Below, in pieces: positions 16,664-25,081 of a DNA stretch of 56,963 bases. Each line of letters starts with the position of its first letter. Position 1 is the first letter of the stretch. Source of the stretch: JAAYAN01 sp964437215 (GTDB lineage: Bacteria > Bacteroidota > Ignavibacteria > Ignavibacteriales > Melioribacteraceae); the NCBI GenBank assembly GCA_964437215.1, contig CAYTFZ010000007.1, forward strand, positions 1 to 56,963. Reading direction: 5' to 3'. The notes under the pieces are model-generated. The model was not told the DNA's origin, ran no database searches, and was given only the letters and a program-made list of their open reading frames with translations. Both the position numbers and the translations under genes were made by a program.

Positions 16664-17304
16664 TGGGTTCAATTCTCGAAGATTTAATTATAGAAAAAAC
16701 ATATCTTCTGGAAGACCTTATTGTAAACCCTCAGCAGGTCGTTAAACGATGCAAATTTATCGAGGATCTCTGTCAAAACTTCGATTTTCTCCCTGAAACT
16801 CATTTCGAATTTAAAGATGACCGGATAATCTACCGCCAGCAGAAAATTGCAAAGCAAAATTCCAATCATATGTCTTTTGAGGAAAAATACAGCTACCTTT
16901 ATGAATTTGCTAAAGGATTGGATCAATTAACTAAAACAGGCTTTATTCACGGCGATATAAAAACAGCAAATGTCCTTTTTAATAAAGAGAAATTATGGCT
17001 TGTTGATCTTGAACCGGCCTTGAGACAAAGAAGACAGGGCAGAATTACTTTAATATATACACCTCCTTATATTTCACTGAGCGATTTAAAAAATGACAGA
17101 CTAACTCATGAAACTGATAAAATAGGATTTTATTTTTTTGTTCAAAGATTTTTTGACCCAACATATAAATTAGAAAATGTTCATACGCTAATGAAAAAGC
17201 GCATTGAAGAAAATTTTGAACTTTTCACTATCCCCGAAAAACGTTTTCTTCTTAAATCTTTTGAAGAAATTTTAGATCATATTTATAAAAATTATTTTTT
17301 CTGA
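16663..17304 (+). CDS. Small protein-kinase-like protein lacking a recognisable N-lobe
   Basis: 213 residues. The C-lobe core is clear: GFIHGDIKTANVLFNKEKLWLVDLEP carries the HxDxKxxN catalytic loop (near residues 100-108) and a VDLE sequence in place of DFG, so both the base Asp and the metal-binding Asp are kept. This resembles aminoglycoside-phosphotransferase and lipopolysaccharide-kinase folds (Kdo/WaaP type). What is missing is a glycine-rich loop and an obvious VAxK lysine in the first 90 residues, which are short and helical. It could be a minimal small-molecule or sugar kinase, or a pseudokinase. No partner gene is adjacent. The GTG/TTG-free ATG start is the only one giving the whole domain. 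Confidence 0.6.
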   Translation: MGSILEDLIIEKTYLLEDLIVNPQQVVKRCKFIEDLCQNFDFLPETHFEFKDDRIIYRQQKIAKQNSNHMSFEEKYSYLYEFAKGLDQLTKTGFIHGDIKTANVLFNKEKLWLVDLEPALRQRRQGRITLIYTPPYISLSDLKNDRLTHETDKIGFYFFVQRFFDPTYKLENVHTLMKKRIEENFELFTIPEKRFLLKSFEEILDHIYKNYFF

Positions 17305-17653
17305 GTTATAATTCAACTAAGTGTTTGCGTTAAAAAGTAATTTCCTTTAAAGAACTTAAATTCTATTATCACAAAAATAGCCATTATTACAGGCAATATT
17401 ATGTTTGAGCTTTCATTATTGGCTATTTTAGGTAATCCCGAATTATCCCGATTGAATAGGTAAGTTTCGGGTATGTATTGATTTTATTAATCGATTTATC
17501 CGGCTTGCTAAGCTTTAACTGGAGCTTTTAATTTTTTTTCTAATGGCGGATATGGGTAAAAAAACAATTACCATTAAAATCCCGCTTTGCTTTAAGCTGT
17601 CATTTTTTTAATTTAGTAATTGCTTTTTATTTTAACAGGATAAAAAAATCATA
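17305..17653. other. Intergenic region, 349 bases
   Basis: AT-rich with no credible ORF or RNA gene. The one visible structure is a 10-bp inverted repeat AAAATAGCCA (17374-17383) / TGGCTATTTT (17420-17429) separated by 36 bases, which has no following U-tract. It probably contains the promoter of the GNAT operon, though no TAnnTTTG box was recognised. Confidence 0.5.
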
Positions 17654-18142
17654 ATGCAAAATATAAAAATTACTGCCGATTCGGACCTTACAAAGGTTGT
17701 TGATGTATTAAAACGTTCGCACGGTACTGTAGCAGAGGAATTTGAATTTACAAAAGAAAACAATCCATCGAATATGGCTTTTGTTGACTGTGAAACACTG
17801 AAAAAACAACTTAAAAAAGGTATTGAACTCTTTTTGTTCGAAGAAGAAAATGTTCCAATAGGCTGCGTTGCAATTGAAAAATCGCCTAACGGAACAGATA
17901 CATTCTACATTGAAAAAGTTTCGGTCATTCCGGAAGAAAGAAGAAAAGGATACGGCGAACAAATTATGAAATTTGCCGAAGCAAGAATAAAAGAAAAAAG
18001 GGGGAAAAAAGTCTCGGTTGCTCTTATAGATAAAAATTACCGGCTAAAACACTGGTACGAGCAACTTGGTTATTGCGAAAGCGGAGTAAGAGATTTTCCC
18101 CATCTTCCGTTCCTTGTCTGTTTTATGGAAAAGAAGTTGTAG
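17654..18142 (+). CDS. GNAT family N-acetyltransferase (first of three)
   Basis: 162 residues forming a single GNAT domain. Strand beta-4 and the acetyl-CoA loop are visible in VSVIPEERRKGYGEQIMKFA (R/QxxGxG near residues 97-102), and the C-terminal NYRLKHWYEQLGYCE motif holds the usual YexxGF-like Tyr. It transfers an acetyl group from acetyl-CoA to an amine whose identity is unknown. It is the first gene of a three-gene GNAT run, with GGAT about 15 bases before the ATG as a weak ribosome binding site, and is followed 5 bases later by the second GNAT. Confidence 0.82.
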   Translation: MQNIKITADSDLTKVVDVLKRSHGTVAEEFEFTKENNPSNMAFVDCETLKKQLKKGIELFLFEEENVPIGCVAIEKSPNGTDTFYIEKVSVIPEERRKGYGEQIMKFAEARIKEKRGKKVSVALIDKNYRLKHWYEQLGYCESGVRDFPHLPFLVCFMEKKL

Positions 18143-18147
18143 TTGAA

Positions 18148-18633
18148 ATGTTGAAAGTCCTTTTACGGCCTGCACAAAAACAAGATTACATTTTTTTAAA
18201 AATTTTACTCTACAATGCTATATTTATTCCCGAAAGCATTGAACCGCTTCCTTTTTCAATTATCGATAATCCGCAAATTTCAAAATATATAAAAGGATGG
18301 AAAAGAAAAACCGATATTGGAATAATTGCAGAGACCGAAGAAGGTGCAATAGGAGGAATTTGGGCAAGATTTTTTAATAAATCCAATCAAGGTTACGGTT
18401 ATATTTCTGATGATATCCCCGAATTAAGTATGTCTGTTCTCGAAGAATACCGAAATATTGGAATCGGTTCGGAATTGCTTATTTCCTTATTTAATGAATT
18501 GAGAAACAGAAAAATAGGGGAAGTTTCGTTAAGCGTCGATAAAAGAAACAAAGCTTTCAATTTTTATAAAAGGAATGGTTTTATAATATCCGAAGAGCAT
18601 GATTATTCGGTAAAAATGATTAAGAAATTATGA
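18148..18633 (+). CDS. GNAT family N-acetyltransferase (second of three)
   Basis: 161 residues from the ATG at 18148. A longer frame begins at 18073 inside the preceding gene, but its extra 25 residues (SKRFSPSSVPCLFYG and so on) are not GNAT-like, so the shorter start is chosen. The domain begins LKVLLRPAQKQDYIFLKILL, continues with GAIGGIWARFF and has the acetyl-CoA loop EYRNIGIGSELLISLF, then LSVDKRNKAFNFYKRNGF, the standard C-terminal motif. The substrate is unknown. The ATGA overlap with the third GNAT suggests co-translation of the pair. Confidence 0.8.
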   Translation: MLKVLLRPAQKQDYIFLKILLYNAIFIPESIEPLPFSIIDNPQISKYIKGWKRKTDIGIIAETEEGAIGGIWARFFNKSNQGYGYISDDIPELSMSVLEEYRNIGIGSELLISLFNELRNRKIGEVSLSVDKRNKAFNFYKRNGFIISEEHDYSVKMIKKL

Positions 18634-19406
18634 ATTTTTGCGCTAAAAAAACCGAGTACTCCGCAATCAGATTAATGAGGGAAAAATACCTTCAATCAAT
18701 TCTGTATTCGCAGGAACTGTTTTTAGAATTTAAGATAAGATTCGGACAATATTTTCTTATCGAGGAAACTGATAATTCTATTGCCGGTTATGCAGTAACC
18801 GATTCCGAAAATGTTCTTCTGGAGTTTTATGTAGAAAATAAATACTTAGTTTTTTGTGAAGAAGTATTCGAAAACATTTTATCGCAGCTAAAGATAAAAA
18901 GTGTTTATTGTAAATCTTTCGACTCAATTCTGCTCAAATGCTGTTTTTCAAAATTGACTTATTATAAGCTTTCGGGGCATTTGTTTCGCGATTACCCGGG
19001 GGAACCTTGTCCGGTACCCGATTTAAATATGAGATCTGCCAATTCTGCCGATAAAGCTCTGCTTCTTTCAATAAATGATAATTTTTTTGAAAGCTGCGAA
19101 GAACTTGACTATTGGCTTACAGAAAATGCACTGTATATTTTTACAAATCCACAGGGAATTATCGGCTGCGGATTGCTTCATAAAATTAATGAATTTTATA
19201 ATTATTACGATTTAGGAATGCTGGTAAATCCGGTTTTCCAAAAGAAAGGATACGGCACAAAAATAGTCAATCATCTTGTGAACTATTGCCATATAAATAA
19301 TTGGAAACCCGTATGCGGCTGCGCTGCCGAAAATATTGCTTCCCGCAAAACCCTGGAAAAAGCAGGTTTTATTTCTAAACACTCAATAATTGAATTCAAG
19401 ATATAA
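18630..19406 (+). CDS. GNAT family N-acetyltransferase with N-terminal extension (third of three)
   Basis: 258 residues. The C-terminal 130 residues are a clear GNAT domain: LNMRSANSADKALLLSIND at its start, LGMLVNPVFQKKGYGTKIVN with QKKGYG for acetyl-CoA binding, and NIASRKTLEKAGF. Residues 1-125 look like a degenerate GNAT half (FLIEETDNSIAGYAV, then strands) without an intact acetyl-CoA loop, so this may be a two-domain GNAT with one dead copy. Seven Cys residues are notable for a cytoplasmic protein of this genome. It overlaps the previous gene by 4 bases (ATGA). Confidence 0.75.
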   Translation: MNFCAKKTEYSAIRLMREKYLQSILYSQELFLEFKIRFGQYFLIEETDNSIAGYAVTDSENVLLEFYVENKYLVFCEEVFENILSQLKIKSVYCKSFDSILLKCCFSKLTYYKLSGHLFRDYPGEPCPVPDLNMRSANSADKALLLSINDNFFESCEELDYWLTENALYIFTNPQGIIGCGLLHKINEFYNYYDLGMLVNPVFQKKGYGTKIVNHLVNYCHINNWKPVCGCAAENIASRKTLEKAGFISKHSIIEFKI

Positions 19407-19444
19407 AAAGTTTTAATTTACGAAATTAAAAAAAGGGATGACTT

Positions 19445-21166
19445 ATGAAATACATATCTATTTTATCTTTATTTCTTTTATTGATTATTAAACTCGGAGC
19501 TCAGCAAAATAATAATAAAATACGGGTAAACCAGATTGGCTATTTTACAAACAGTATAAAAACTGCTGTTTGCATTACCGATAAACCGGGTATTTTTCAT
19601 ATCAAAGCAAAAGACTCTTCAACAATTCTTTATTCAGGAAAATACAGTGAGCCCGAAGTATGGATTTATTCAAAAGAAAATGCAGCCGTTATTGATTTTT
19701 CGGATTTTAAAAATGAAGGCGAATTTGTAATTGAAATTCCAGGCTTTGGTGTATCTAATCCTTTTTGTATCGGAAAAAACATTTTTTCAGACGTATTTAA
19801 AGCCTCTTTGAAATCGTATTATTTTCAGCGGATGTCCACACCTATTGAAGAAAAATATGCCGGTAAATGGCACCGTACCGAAGGTCATCCCGATACAATT
19901 GTTTATGTGCACGAATCCGCAGCTTCGGTTAAAAGACCTGAGGGGACTGTCATTTCGGCTCCCAAAGGCTGGTACGATGCCGGCGATTATAATAAATACA
20001 TTGTAAATTCCGGAATTTCAAGCTACACCCTTCTTGCAGCTTACGAACATTATCCTGAAATATTTGATACACTTGAAATTAATATCCCGGAGTCAGGGAA
20101 CGGCATTCCTGATATTTTAAATGAAGTGAAATATAATATCGACTGGATGCTTGAAATGCAAGACCCTGATGACGGCGGAGTTTATCATAAACTTACAAAC
20201 GCCTCATTTGATGGTGTAATTATGCCAGATGAAGCTGTCCAACCGCGATACGTTGTTCAAAAAACCACAGCTGCTGCTCTCAATTTTGCAGCCGTAACTG
20301 CCCAGGCATCGCGAATATATAAAAAATTCCTGCCCGATTTTTCCGAAAAATGCTTGAAAGCGGCAAAATCTGCATACAATTGGGCAATCCGCAATCCTCA
20401 AATTTTATATAATCAAAAAAAAATGAATGATTTATATAACCCCGACATCAATACCGGCGGATATGAAGATGAAAATGTTGAAGACGAATTTATGTGGGCC
20501 GAAGCCGAACTCTATATTTCGAGTGGCGATAAATTTTATCTTCGAACCAAAAATTGGCAGAAAATTAAAATTGCCGATACACCATCATGGAACAATGTTT
20601 ACTTTTTAACTGCTTATTCCCTGCTGAAACACAATGTTCAGTTTTCTAACCCAGCTGATATGGAAATATTGAGAACAGCATTGCTTAGTAAAGCCGATAA
20701 ACTTAGAAATGAATATTTAATATCTCCCTACAAAGTTACTATGGGTGAAACTCCCGGCGATTTTACTTGGGGTTCGAACGGTGTTGCGGCGAACCAGGGG
20801 ATGCTATTACTGATGGCTTATTCAATTACTAAAGATTCAGGCTATTTAACAGCAGCTGCCGGTTCCTTGGATTATATTTGTGGAAAAAATGCAACAGGTT
20901 ATTGTTTTATTACAGGATTCGGGACTAAATATCCAATGCATATTCATCACCGTCAAAGTGAGGCCGACAGCATTGCTGAGCCATTACCTGGTTTTCTGGC
21001 AGGCGGACCGCAAAATTTAATCCCCGATCAAACTGAATCTTATGTTGGAAAAGAACCGGCTACAAAATATCTTGATGTATTTCCTGCTTATTCTACAAAT
21101 GAAATTGCAATTAATTGGAATGCCCCTTTGGTTTTTTTATTTGCCGGTCTGCAGCACAGCAACTGA
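19445..21166 (+). CDS. Glycoside hydrolase family 9 endoglucanase
   Basis: 573 residues with a signal peptide (hydrophobic 4-17, LGAQQ cleavage region). An N-terminal Ig-like CelD_N domain (about 25-110, starting IRVNQIGYFT) precedes the (alpha/alpha)6 GH9 barrel. The catalytic base region is KGWYDAGDYNKYIVNSG with Asp178 and Asp181; by family numbering the second Asp is the base. The C-terminal signature YLDVFPAYSTNEIAINWNAP fits the GH9 pattern and gives Glu553 as acid. It should cleave beta-1,4-glucan, secreted or periplasmic. There is no CBM or C-terminal sorting domain. AAAGGGATG lies before the start, and an AT-only hairpin (19411-19431) precedes it. It pairs functionally with the GH3 lipoprotein at 53601. 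Confidence 0.93.
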   Translation: MKYISILSLFLLLIIKLGAQQNNNKIRVNQIGYFTNSIKTAVCITDKPGIFHIKAKDSSTILYSGKYSEPEVWIYSKENAAVIDFSDFKNEGEFVIEIPGFGVSNPFCIGKNIFSDVFKASLKSYYFQRMSTPIEEKYAGKWHRTEGHPDTIVYVHESAASVKRPEGTVISAPKGWYDAGDYNKYIVNSGISSYTLLAAYEHYPEIFDTLEINIPESGNGIPDILNEVKYNIDWMLEMQDPDDGGVYHKLTNASFDGVIMPDEAVQPRYVVQKTTAAALNFAAVTAQASRIYKKFLPDFSEKCLKAAKSAYNWAIRNPQILYNQKKMNDLYNPDINTGGYEDENVEDEFMWAEAELYISSGDKFYLRTKNWQKIKIADTPSWNNVYFLTAYSLLKHNVQFSNPADMEILRTALLSKADKLRNEYLISPYKVTMGETPGDFTWGSNGVAANQGMLLLMAYSITKDSGYLTAAAGSLDYICGKNATGYCFITGFGTKYPMHIHHRQSEADSIAEPLPGFLAGGPQNLIPDQTESYVGKEPATKYLDVFPAYSTNEIAINWNAPLVFLFAGLQHSN

Positions 21167-21357
21167 TAGCTTGAAATATTGCTCTTATAAAGCATTCTTC
21201 TAACGTTACAAAATGTGCTCTTGAAATTGAAAGAATTGTCCAGGAATCCGGGATTTTTCGGATTTACGATTTGTTACACGTTTATGCTATATGCAGGAAT
21301 GGTTAATGATTATTTTAATCCCTTGGTTCAGGTATAAACAAATTAGTTTCAAAAATA

Positions 21358-22461
21358 TTACTTTAAGTATTTTTTTAGATTGAAAATAATTCCTAAAAAT
21401 AATCCTTTAATACTATTCCTAAAAATCATTGCGTTATATGTTGGAATAAATTTGTCAGTCCATAATTTATGAGTTTCAAAACCTGTCATAAAATTTATAT
21501 AATTAATTTCCGGATGGTTGTAAATAAGTTTTATTTCATATTCTTGCAATAATTGGCCTGGTGATAGATGCGAATAGTTTTCGTTGTAAGCTATTTTTAA
21601 GGAATAAAACGTATTTTTATAAATAAATCCCAAATCACCCACAATATCAACATCACCTAACCGACCGATAATAATAAAAAAGTATGCTTCCGAATTTATA
21701 TTTTTAATAAAATCTTTGTATAGATTAACCAATGTGATTTGTGATTTTATAGAGGTGTTCTCTCCAGCAGAACCTTTCCATCCGGAGTTCTCGAGTTCAA
21801 GGAATCTTTTAAATAACTCATTTTCTCCATTAAATAATCGTTCCGTTTCAAAATAAAGGGAGCTGCCTTCTTCAATTTTCCGTTTATATTTTTTAAGCTT
21901 TTTCCTCATATTTCGCGAAAACAGCGATTCAGCATCTACCCCCTTATCGATAAAAAGATAATCAATTCTGCCATAACGGTTTATAAATTTAAACTTAAAA
22001 TTTGCAGCTGAAAATAAATTGTAGAAATTGCTGCATTCATAAATGTTTAATCCAATTAAAATATCCCAACTCTTCGGAAATTTTTTCTTTATCAGATCTA
22101 AAATACTGTTAATATCTTCAGTGCCGAATGTTTGATCAGCCGTTATAAAATCTCTATAATAGAAATGACCATGAATGGGCAATTCTAAAACCGGTGTTTT
22201 TATTATAAAATATTTCTTAAAAGTATGTTTTAATGGTAAAATAAATAGAGGACTGCTTTCTTTTAAAACAAGAATAAAATAAATATCTGAGTCAAACTTA
22301 TCTATTGTATTAAAAAAAGATAGATACCATCCTGGTAAATGTGCAATGTTTGTTTCCGGATTTCGGGAATTAATTCCTTCCCAAATAGTATATATCTGTA
22401 ACAGTCCAGACTTGCCTTTGAAAATTTCAATACTATAAGGGCTACTATAACCTTTTTTCAT
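21358..22461 (-). CDS. CelD/BcsL-type GNAT acyltransferase (FemAB-like)
   Basis: 367 residues. The core SRNMRKKLKKYKRKIEEGSS, then FKRFLELENSGWKGSAGENT, YFFIIIGRLGDVDIVGDLGF and LSPGQLLQEYEIKLIYNH is the Acetyltransf_6 (PF13480) pattern, GNAT-fold enzymes found in cellulose and exopolysaccharide loci. No TM helix is present. It probably acylates a polysaccharide precursor or a cell-surface amine; the substrate is unknown. It stands alone on the minus strand, convergent with the GH9 gene after a 191-base spacer. Its codon use is more AT-rich than that of the GH9 gene. Confidence 0.78.
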   Translation of the reverse strand: MKKGYSSPYSIEIFKGKSGLLQIYTIWEGINSRNPETNIAHLPGWYLSFFNTIDKFDSDIYFILVLKESSPLFILPLKHTFKKYFIIKTPVLELPIHGHFYYRDFITADQTFGTEDINSILDLIKKKFPKSWDILIGLNIYECSNFYNLFSAANFKFKFINRYGRIDYLFIDKGVDAESLFSRNMRKKLKKYKRKIEEGSSLYFETERLFNGENELFKRFLELENSGWKGSAGENTSIKSQITLVNLYKDFIKNINSEAYFFIIIGRLGDVDIVGDLGFIYKNTFYSLKIAYNENYSHLSPGQLLQEYEIKLIYNHPEINYINFMTGFETHKLWTDKFIPTYNAMIFRNSIKGLFLGIIFNLKKYLK

Positions 22462-22550
22462 CTACCGAGAAATAATATTTTTATTTATTTATATAATCAA
22501 TATAATATTTACATCCTCATAAAAAAAAGGCCCAATAAAAAAACTTAATT

Positions 22551-23042
22551 TTAATCTACTTGAACAAGTGACGAAGCAGAATCATCAAATACAATTTCTT
22601 TTACTTTTACTTTTATTACTCCGCGCTCTACCATTCCCAAAGCCATAGCTGCACCTTTCGAAATATCTATTTGCCTTCCTTGTATATAAGGTCCGCGGTC
22701 GTTTATTCTTACAAGAACGGTTTTATTGTTTCTGGGATTTGTAATTTCGAGTATCGTACCAAAAGGAAGATCACGATGTGCTGCTGTTAATGCGTATTGA
22801 TCGTAAATTTCCCCGTTTGCAGTAAGTTTTCCATGAAATCCCGGTCCATACCAAGAGGCGCGCATTGTCCCCTTGTTTTTCAATTCAATTTTTTCTGTTT
22901 CAAAAAGCTCAGAGTTCAAAACTGGCTTTTCTGCAAGGAACAAATATGTGTTGCCGAAAATAACTTCGGAATTTTTTATTGCTAATATTGCAATGCTTGT
23001 AAACAGAAAAATTGACACTATTATTTTTATAAAATTTTTCAA
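22551..23042 (-). CDS. rlpA: RlpA-like septal ring/double-psi beta-barrel protein
   Basis: 163 residues. An N-terminal hydrophobic segment (about 4-23) serves as a signal or anchor without a lipobox Cys. The double-psi beta-barrel spans about 57-155: GTMRASWYGPGFHGKLTANG, ALTAAHRDLPFGTILEI, VRINDRGPYIQGRQIDIS and GAAMALGM. These carry the conserved His and Asp linked to peptidoglycan cleavage in Pseudomonas RlpA, a lytic transglycosylase for denuded glycan at the septum (family knowledge). No SPOR domain is present. It is a paralogue of the lipoprotein at 52944 and is likely monocistronic. Confidence 0.88.
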   Translation of the reverse strand: MKNFIKIIVSIFLFTSIAILAIKNSEVIFGNTYLFLAEKPVLNSELFETEKIELKNKGTMRASWYGPGFHGKLTANGEIYDQYALTAAHRDLPFGTILEITNPRNNKTVLVRINDRGPYIQGRQIDISKGAAMALGMVERGVIKVKVKEIVFDDSASSLVQVD

Positions 23043-23632
23043 AATTGACCTTTTGTTTGTTAAAAAATGATATTTACTGAAATCAGAAATATTTTAATAT
23101 TTATGACTGTAAAAACTGGAAACAGAATTATTATGTAAATATACTCTGCCTGTTTGATGCTTGATTTGCCTTTTGTTAACAATTAAATCTGTTGTAATAA
23201 TGTTAGGTGAAAGCAAATAGTTTATTTGAAGGGTGGTTGTCTCTGAAAGCATATAAATCTTTTTTATAACTCTTTCTAATACTAAAAAAGGAAATATTAA
23301 AGAATTATATAAATTCAGGGTTATATGTTTATTAATAATTTTCAATTAATTTTGTTTTTAATTTGTTAAAATTACAACACTAATTTGATTCTTTTTATAA
23401 ATAATTGCAGTGATAATTATCACTGTTATTTTATTAAATTATTTCTTAAAAGTACTTTGCTAATATACAGATTTTAGATTTAAAGAACAAATTAGCTATT
23501 TAGTTATTATTGCTGTTATAACTTATTAATTTAGGTTTTATGACCTTTTTTATTTATTTTATTAGTATTTCGTTTTCCCGTAAACAAAGTTATTGTTAAT
23601 TTACACGATATATAAAAAGATATTAAATATTT
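23043..23632. other. Long AT-rich intergenic region, 590 bases
   Basis: Divergent promoters for the RlpA-like gene and the glycosyltransferase gene must lie here. Open frames inside it are short, AT-driven and unlike any family. The outstanding element is the 18-bp perfect palindrome at 23408-23425. No RNA gene was recognised. Confidence 0.6.
23408..23425. promoter_or_regulatory. 18-bp perfect palindrome, candidate operator
   Basis: CAGTGATAATTATCACTG is its own reverse complement. The core TGATAATTATCA resembles half-sites of Fur-family boxes but lacks their central spacer. It lies 208 bases before the glycosyltransferase start and 366 before the RlpA-like start. Confidence 0.45.
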
Positions 23633-25081
23633 ATGATAACAGTATTTCAAACTTATACCTGTAAAGAGAAATTTAACTGTGATTTTAATATTTGGGAAAA
23701 AATACCATTTGTAAAACAATACATCCCAATAATAAATGAAAGGAAGAATCTCTTAAAAACCGATTTTATTATTTCTCATAATCCGTTTTCAAGTTCTTCG
23801 ATACAAGGTATATTAAATAAATGTAAAACTAAATACATTTTACTAATTCCCGGTACCGGAAGTATAAATTTACCGAAAGAAAACATTTCCAGATTTTTAC
23901 AAATTGCAGAATACTCAAACTCGGGTATTATATATTCTGATTATTTAGTTAATGAGCAGGAGAATAATATTCTTCCTAATCCGCTTATTGATTATCAGAA
24001 GGGCAGTGTTCGCGACGATTTCGATTTCGGAAAAATGATAATGATTAACACGGAAGCCGCCAAAGCGGTATTTGAAAAAAATGATTATTTGTACGCTGGC
24101 TGGTACGATTTGCGTCTTCGAATATCCGAAAATTTTAAAATTCTTCGAATCCCTGAATTTTTATATTCTGTGAATAATATTTACGAAAATGATTTCAGCG
24201 AGCAGCACTTCGCATATGTTAATCCTAAAAACAGAGAAGCACAAATTGAATATGAAAAATGTGTTACCTCTTTTTTAAGAAGACAAAAAGCCTTGGTGAA
24301 AAAGAATAAAGAATCAATTAATTTTAGTATTAGTGATTTCCCGGCAGAATCCTCGGTGATTATTCCTGTGAAAAACCGTGTTAAAACAATTCAAGATGCA
24401 ATTGATTCGGTTCTTAAGCAAAAAACTGATTTCAATTTTAACCTGATTATTGTTGATAACCACAGCAGTGACGGAACTTCGGAAAAGATTTCGCAAATTG
24501 CTGAAAATAATAAGCAAATAGTGCATATTATTCCTGAAGAAAAATATTTAAATATAGGCGGCTGCTGGAACAAAGCAATTTATTCGGAATTTTGCGGAAA
24601 ATTTGCAGTTCAGCTCGATAGCGATGATTTATACATCGACGAAAATACTCTTCAAAAAATTGTTGCCAAATTTTATGAACTTAATTGTGCAATGGTAATA
24701 GGCAGCTATAAGTTAACTGATTTCGGATTAAAAGAAATTCCCCCTGGAATAATTGACCATAAAGAGTGGACTGATGATAACGGAGCAAACAATGCTTTGC
24801 GAATTAATGGATTAGGAGCGCCGCGTGCTTTTTATACCCCTGTTATTCGCGAAATCGGGTTCCCTGACGTGAGTTACGGTGAAGATTATTCTGTTGCTTT
24901 GCAAATATGCAGGGATTATAAAATCGGGAGGATATACGAGCCGATATATATTTGCCGAAGATGGGAAGGCAATACTGATGCTGGACTTAGCCAAGAAAAA
25001 ATAAATAAAAACAATTATTATAAAGACTGGATACGGACGGTTGAATTTAATGTTAGGAAAAAAGAAAAAAACGAAATTTGA
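23633..25081 (+). CDS. Two-domain GT2 glycosyltransferase
   Basis: 482 residues. The C-terminal half (about 238-480) is a complete GT-A domain: SSVIIPVKNRVKTIQDAIDS, LIIVDNHSSDGTSEKI, the metal-binding AVQLDSDDLYIDEN and the later SYGEDYSVALQICRDY with the ED motif. The N-terminal half (about 1-215) looks like a second, degenerate GT-A: CKTKYILLIPGTGSINL replaces the usual nucleotide loop, while GIIYSDYLVN keeps an SDY-type acidic pair. It may be a bifunctional or allosterically duplicated transferase. Its stop lies inside the start of the GalT-like gene (41-base overlap if the first Met is used), so the two are probably expressed together. The acceptor is unknown. Confidence 0.82.
   Translation: MITVFQTYTCKEKFNCDFNIWEKIPFVKQYIPIINERKNLLKTDFIISHNPFSSSSIQGILNKCKTKYILLIPGTGSINLPKENISRFLQIAEYSNSGIIYSDYLVNEQENNILPNPLIDYQKGSVRDDFDFGKMIMINTEAAKAVFEKNDYLYAGWYDLRLRISENFKILRIPEFLYSVNNIYENDFSEQHFAYVNPKNREAQIEYEKCVTSFLRRQKALVKKNKESINFSISDFPAESSVIIPVKNRVKTIQDAIDSVLKQKTDFNFNLIIVDNHSSDGTSEKISQIAENNKQIVHIIPEEKYLNIGGCWNKAIYSEFCGKFAVQLDSDDLYIDENTLQKIVAKFYELNCAMVIGSYKLTDFGLKEIPPGIIDHKEWTDDNGANNALRINGLGAPRAFYTPVIREIGFPDVSYGEDYSVALQICRDYKIGRIYEPIYICRRWEGNTDAGLSQEKINKNNYYKDWIRTVEFNVRKKEKNEI

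Noticed and set aside
17374..17429. AAAATAGCCA/TGGCTATTTT inverted repeat
   Set aside because: The 36-base loop and missing U-tract make it neither a clear terminator nor an operator. It is recorded only in the intergenic entry.
18073..18147. N-terminal extension of the second GNAT
   Set aside because: It lies inside the first GNAT gene and encodes non-GNAT residues. The ATG at 18148 gives a normal domain start.
21245..21264. AATCCG/CGGATT hairpin after the GH9 gene
   Set aside because: Only a six-base stem and no T run, so too weak to call a terminator.
23094..23345. 83-codon minus-strand ORF in the intergenic region
   Set aside because: AT-driven composition, no ribosome binding site, no recognisable domain, and position within a divergent promoter region.
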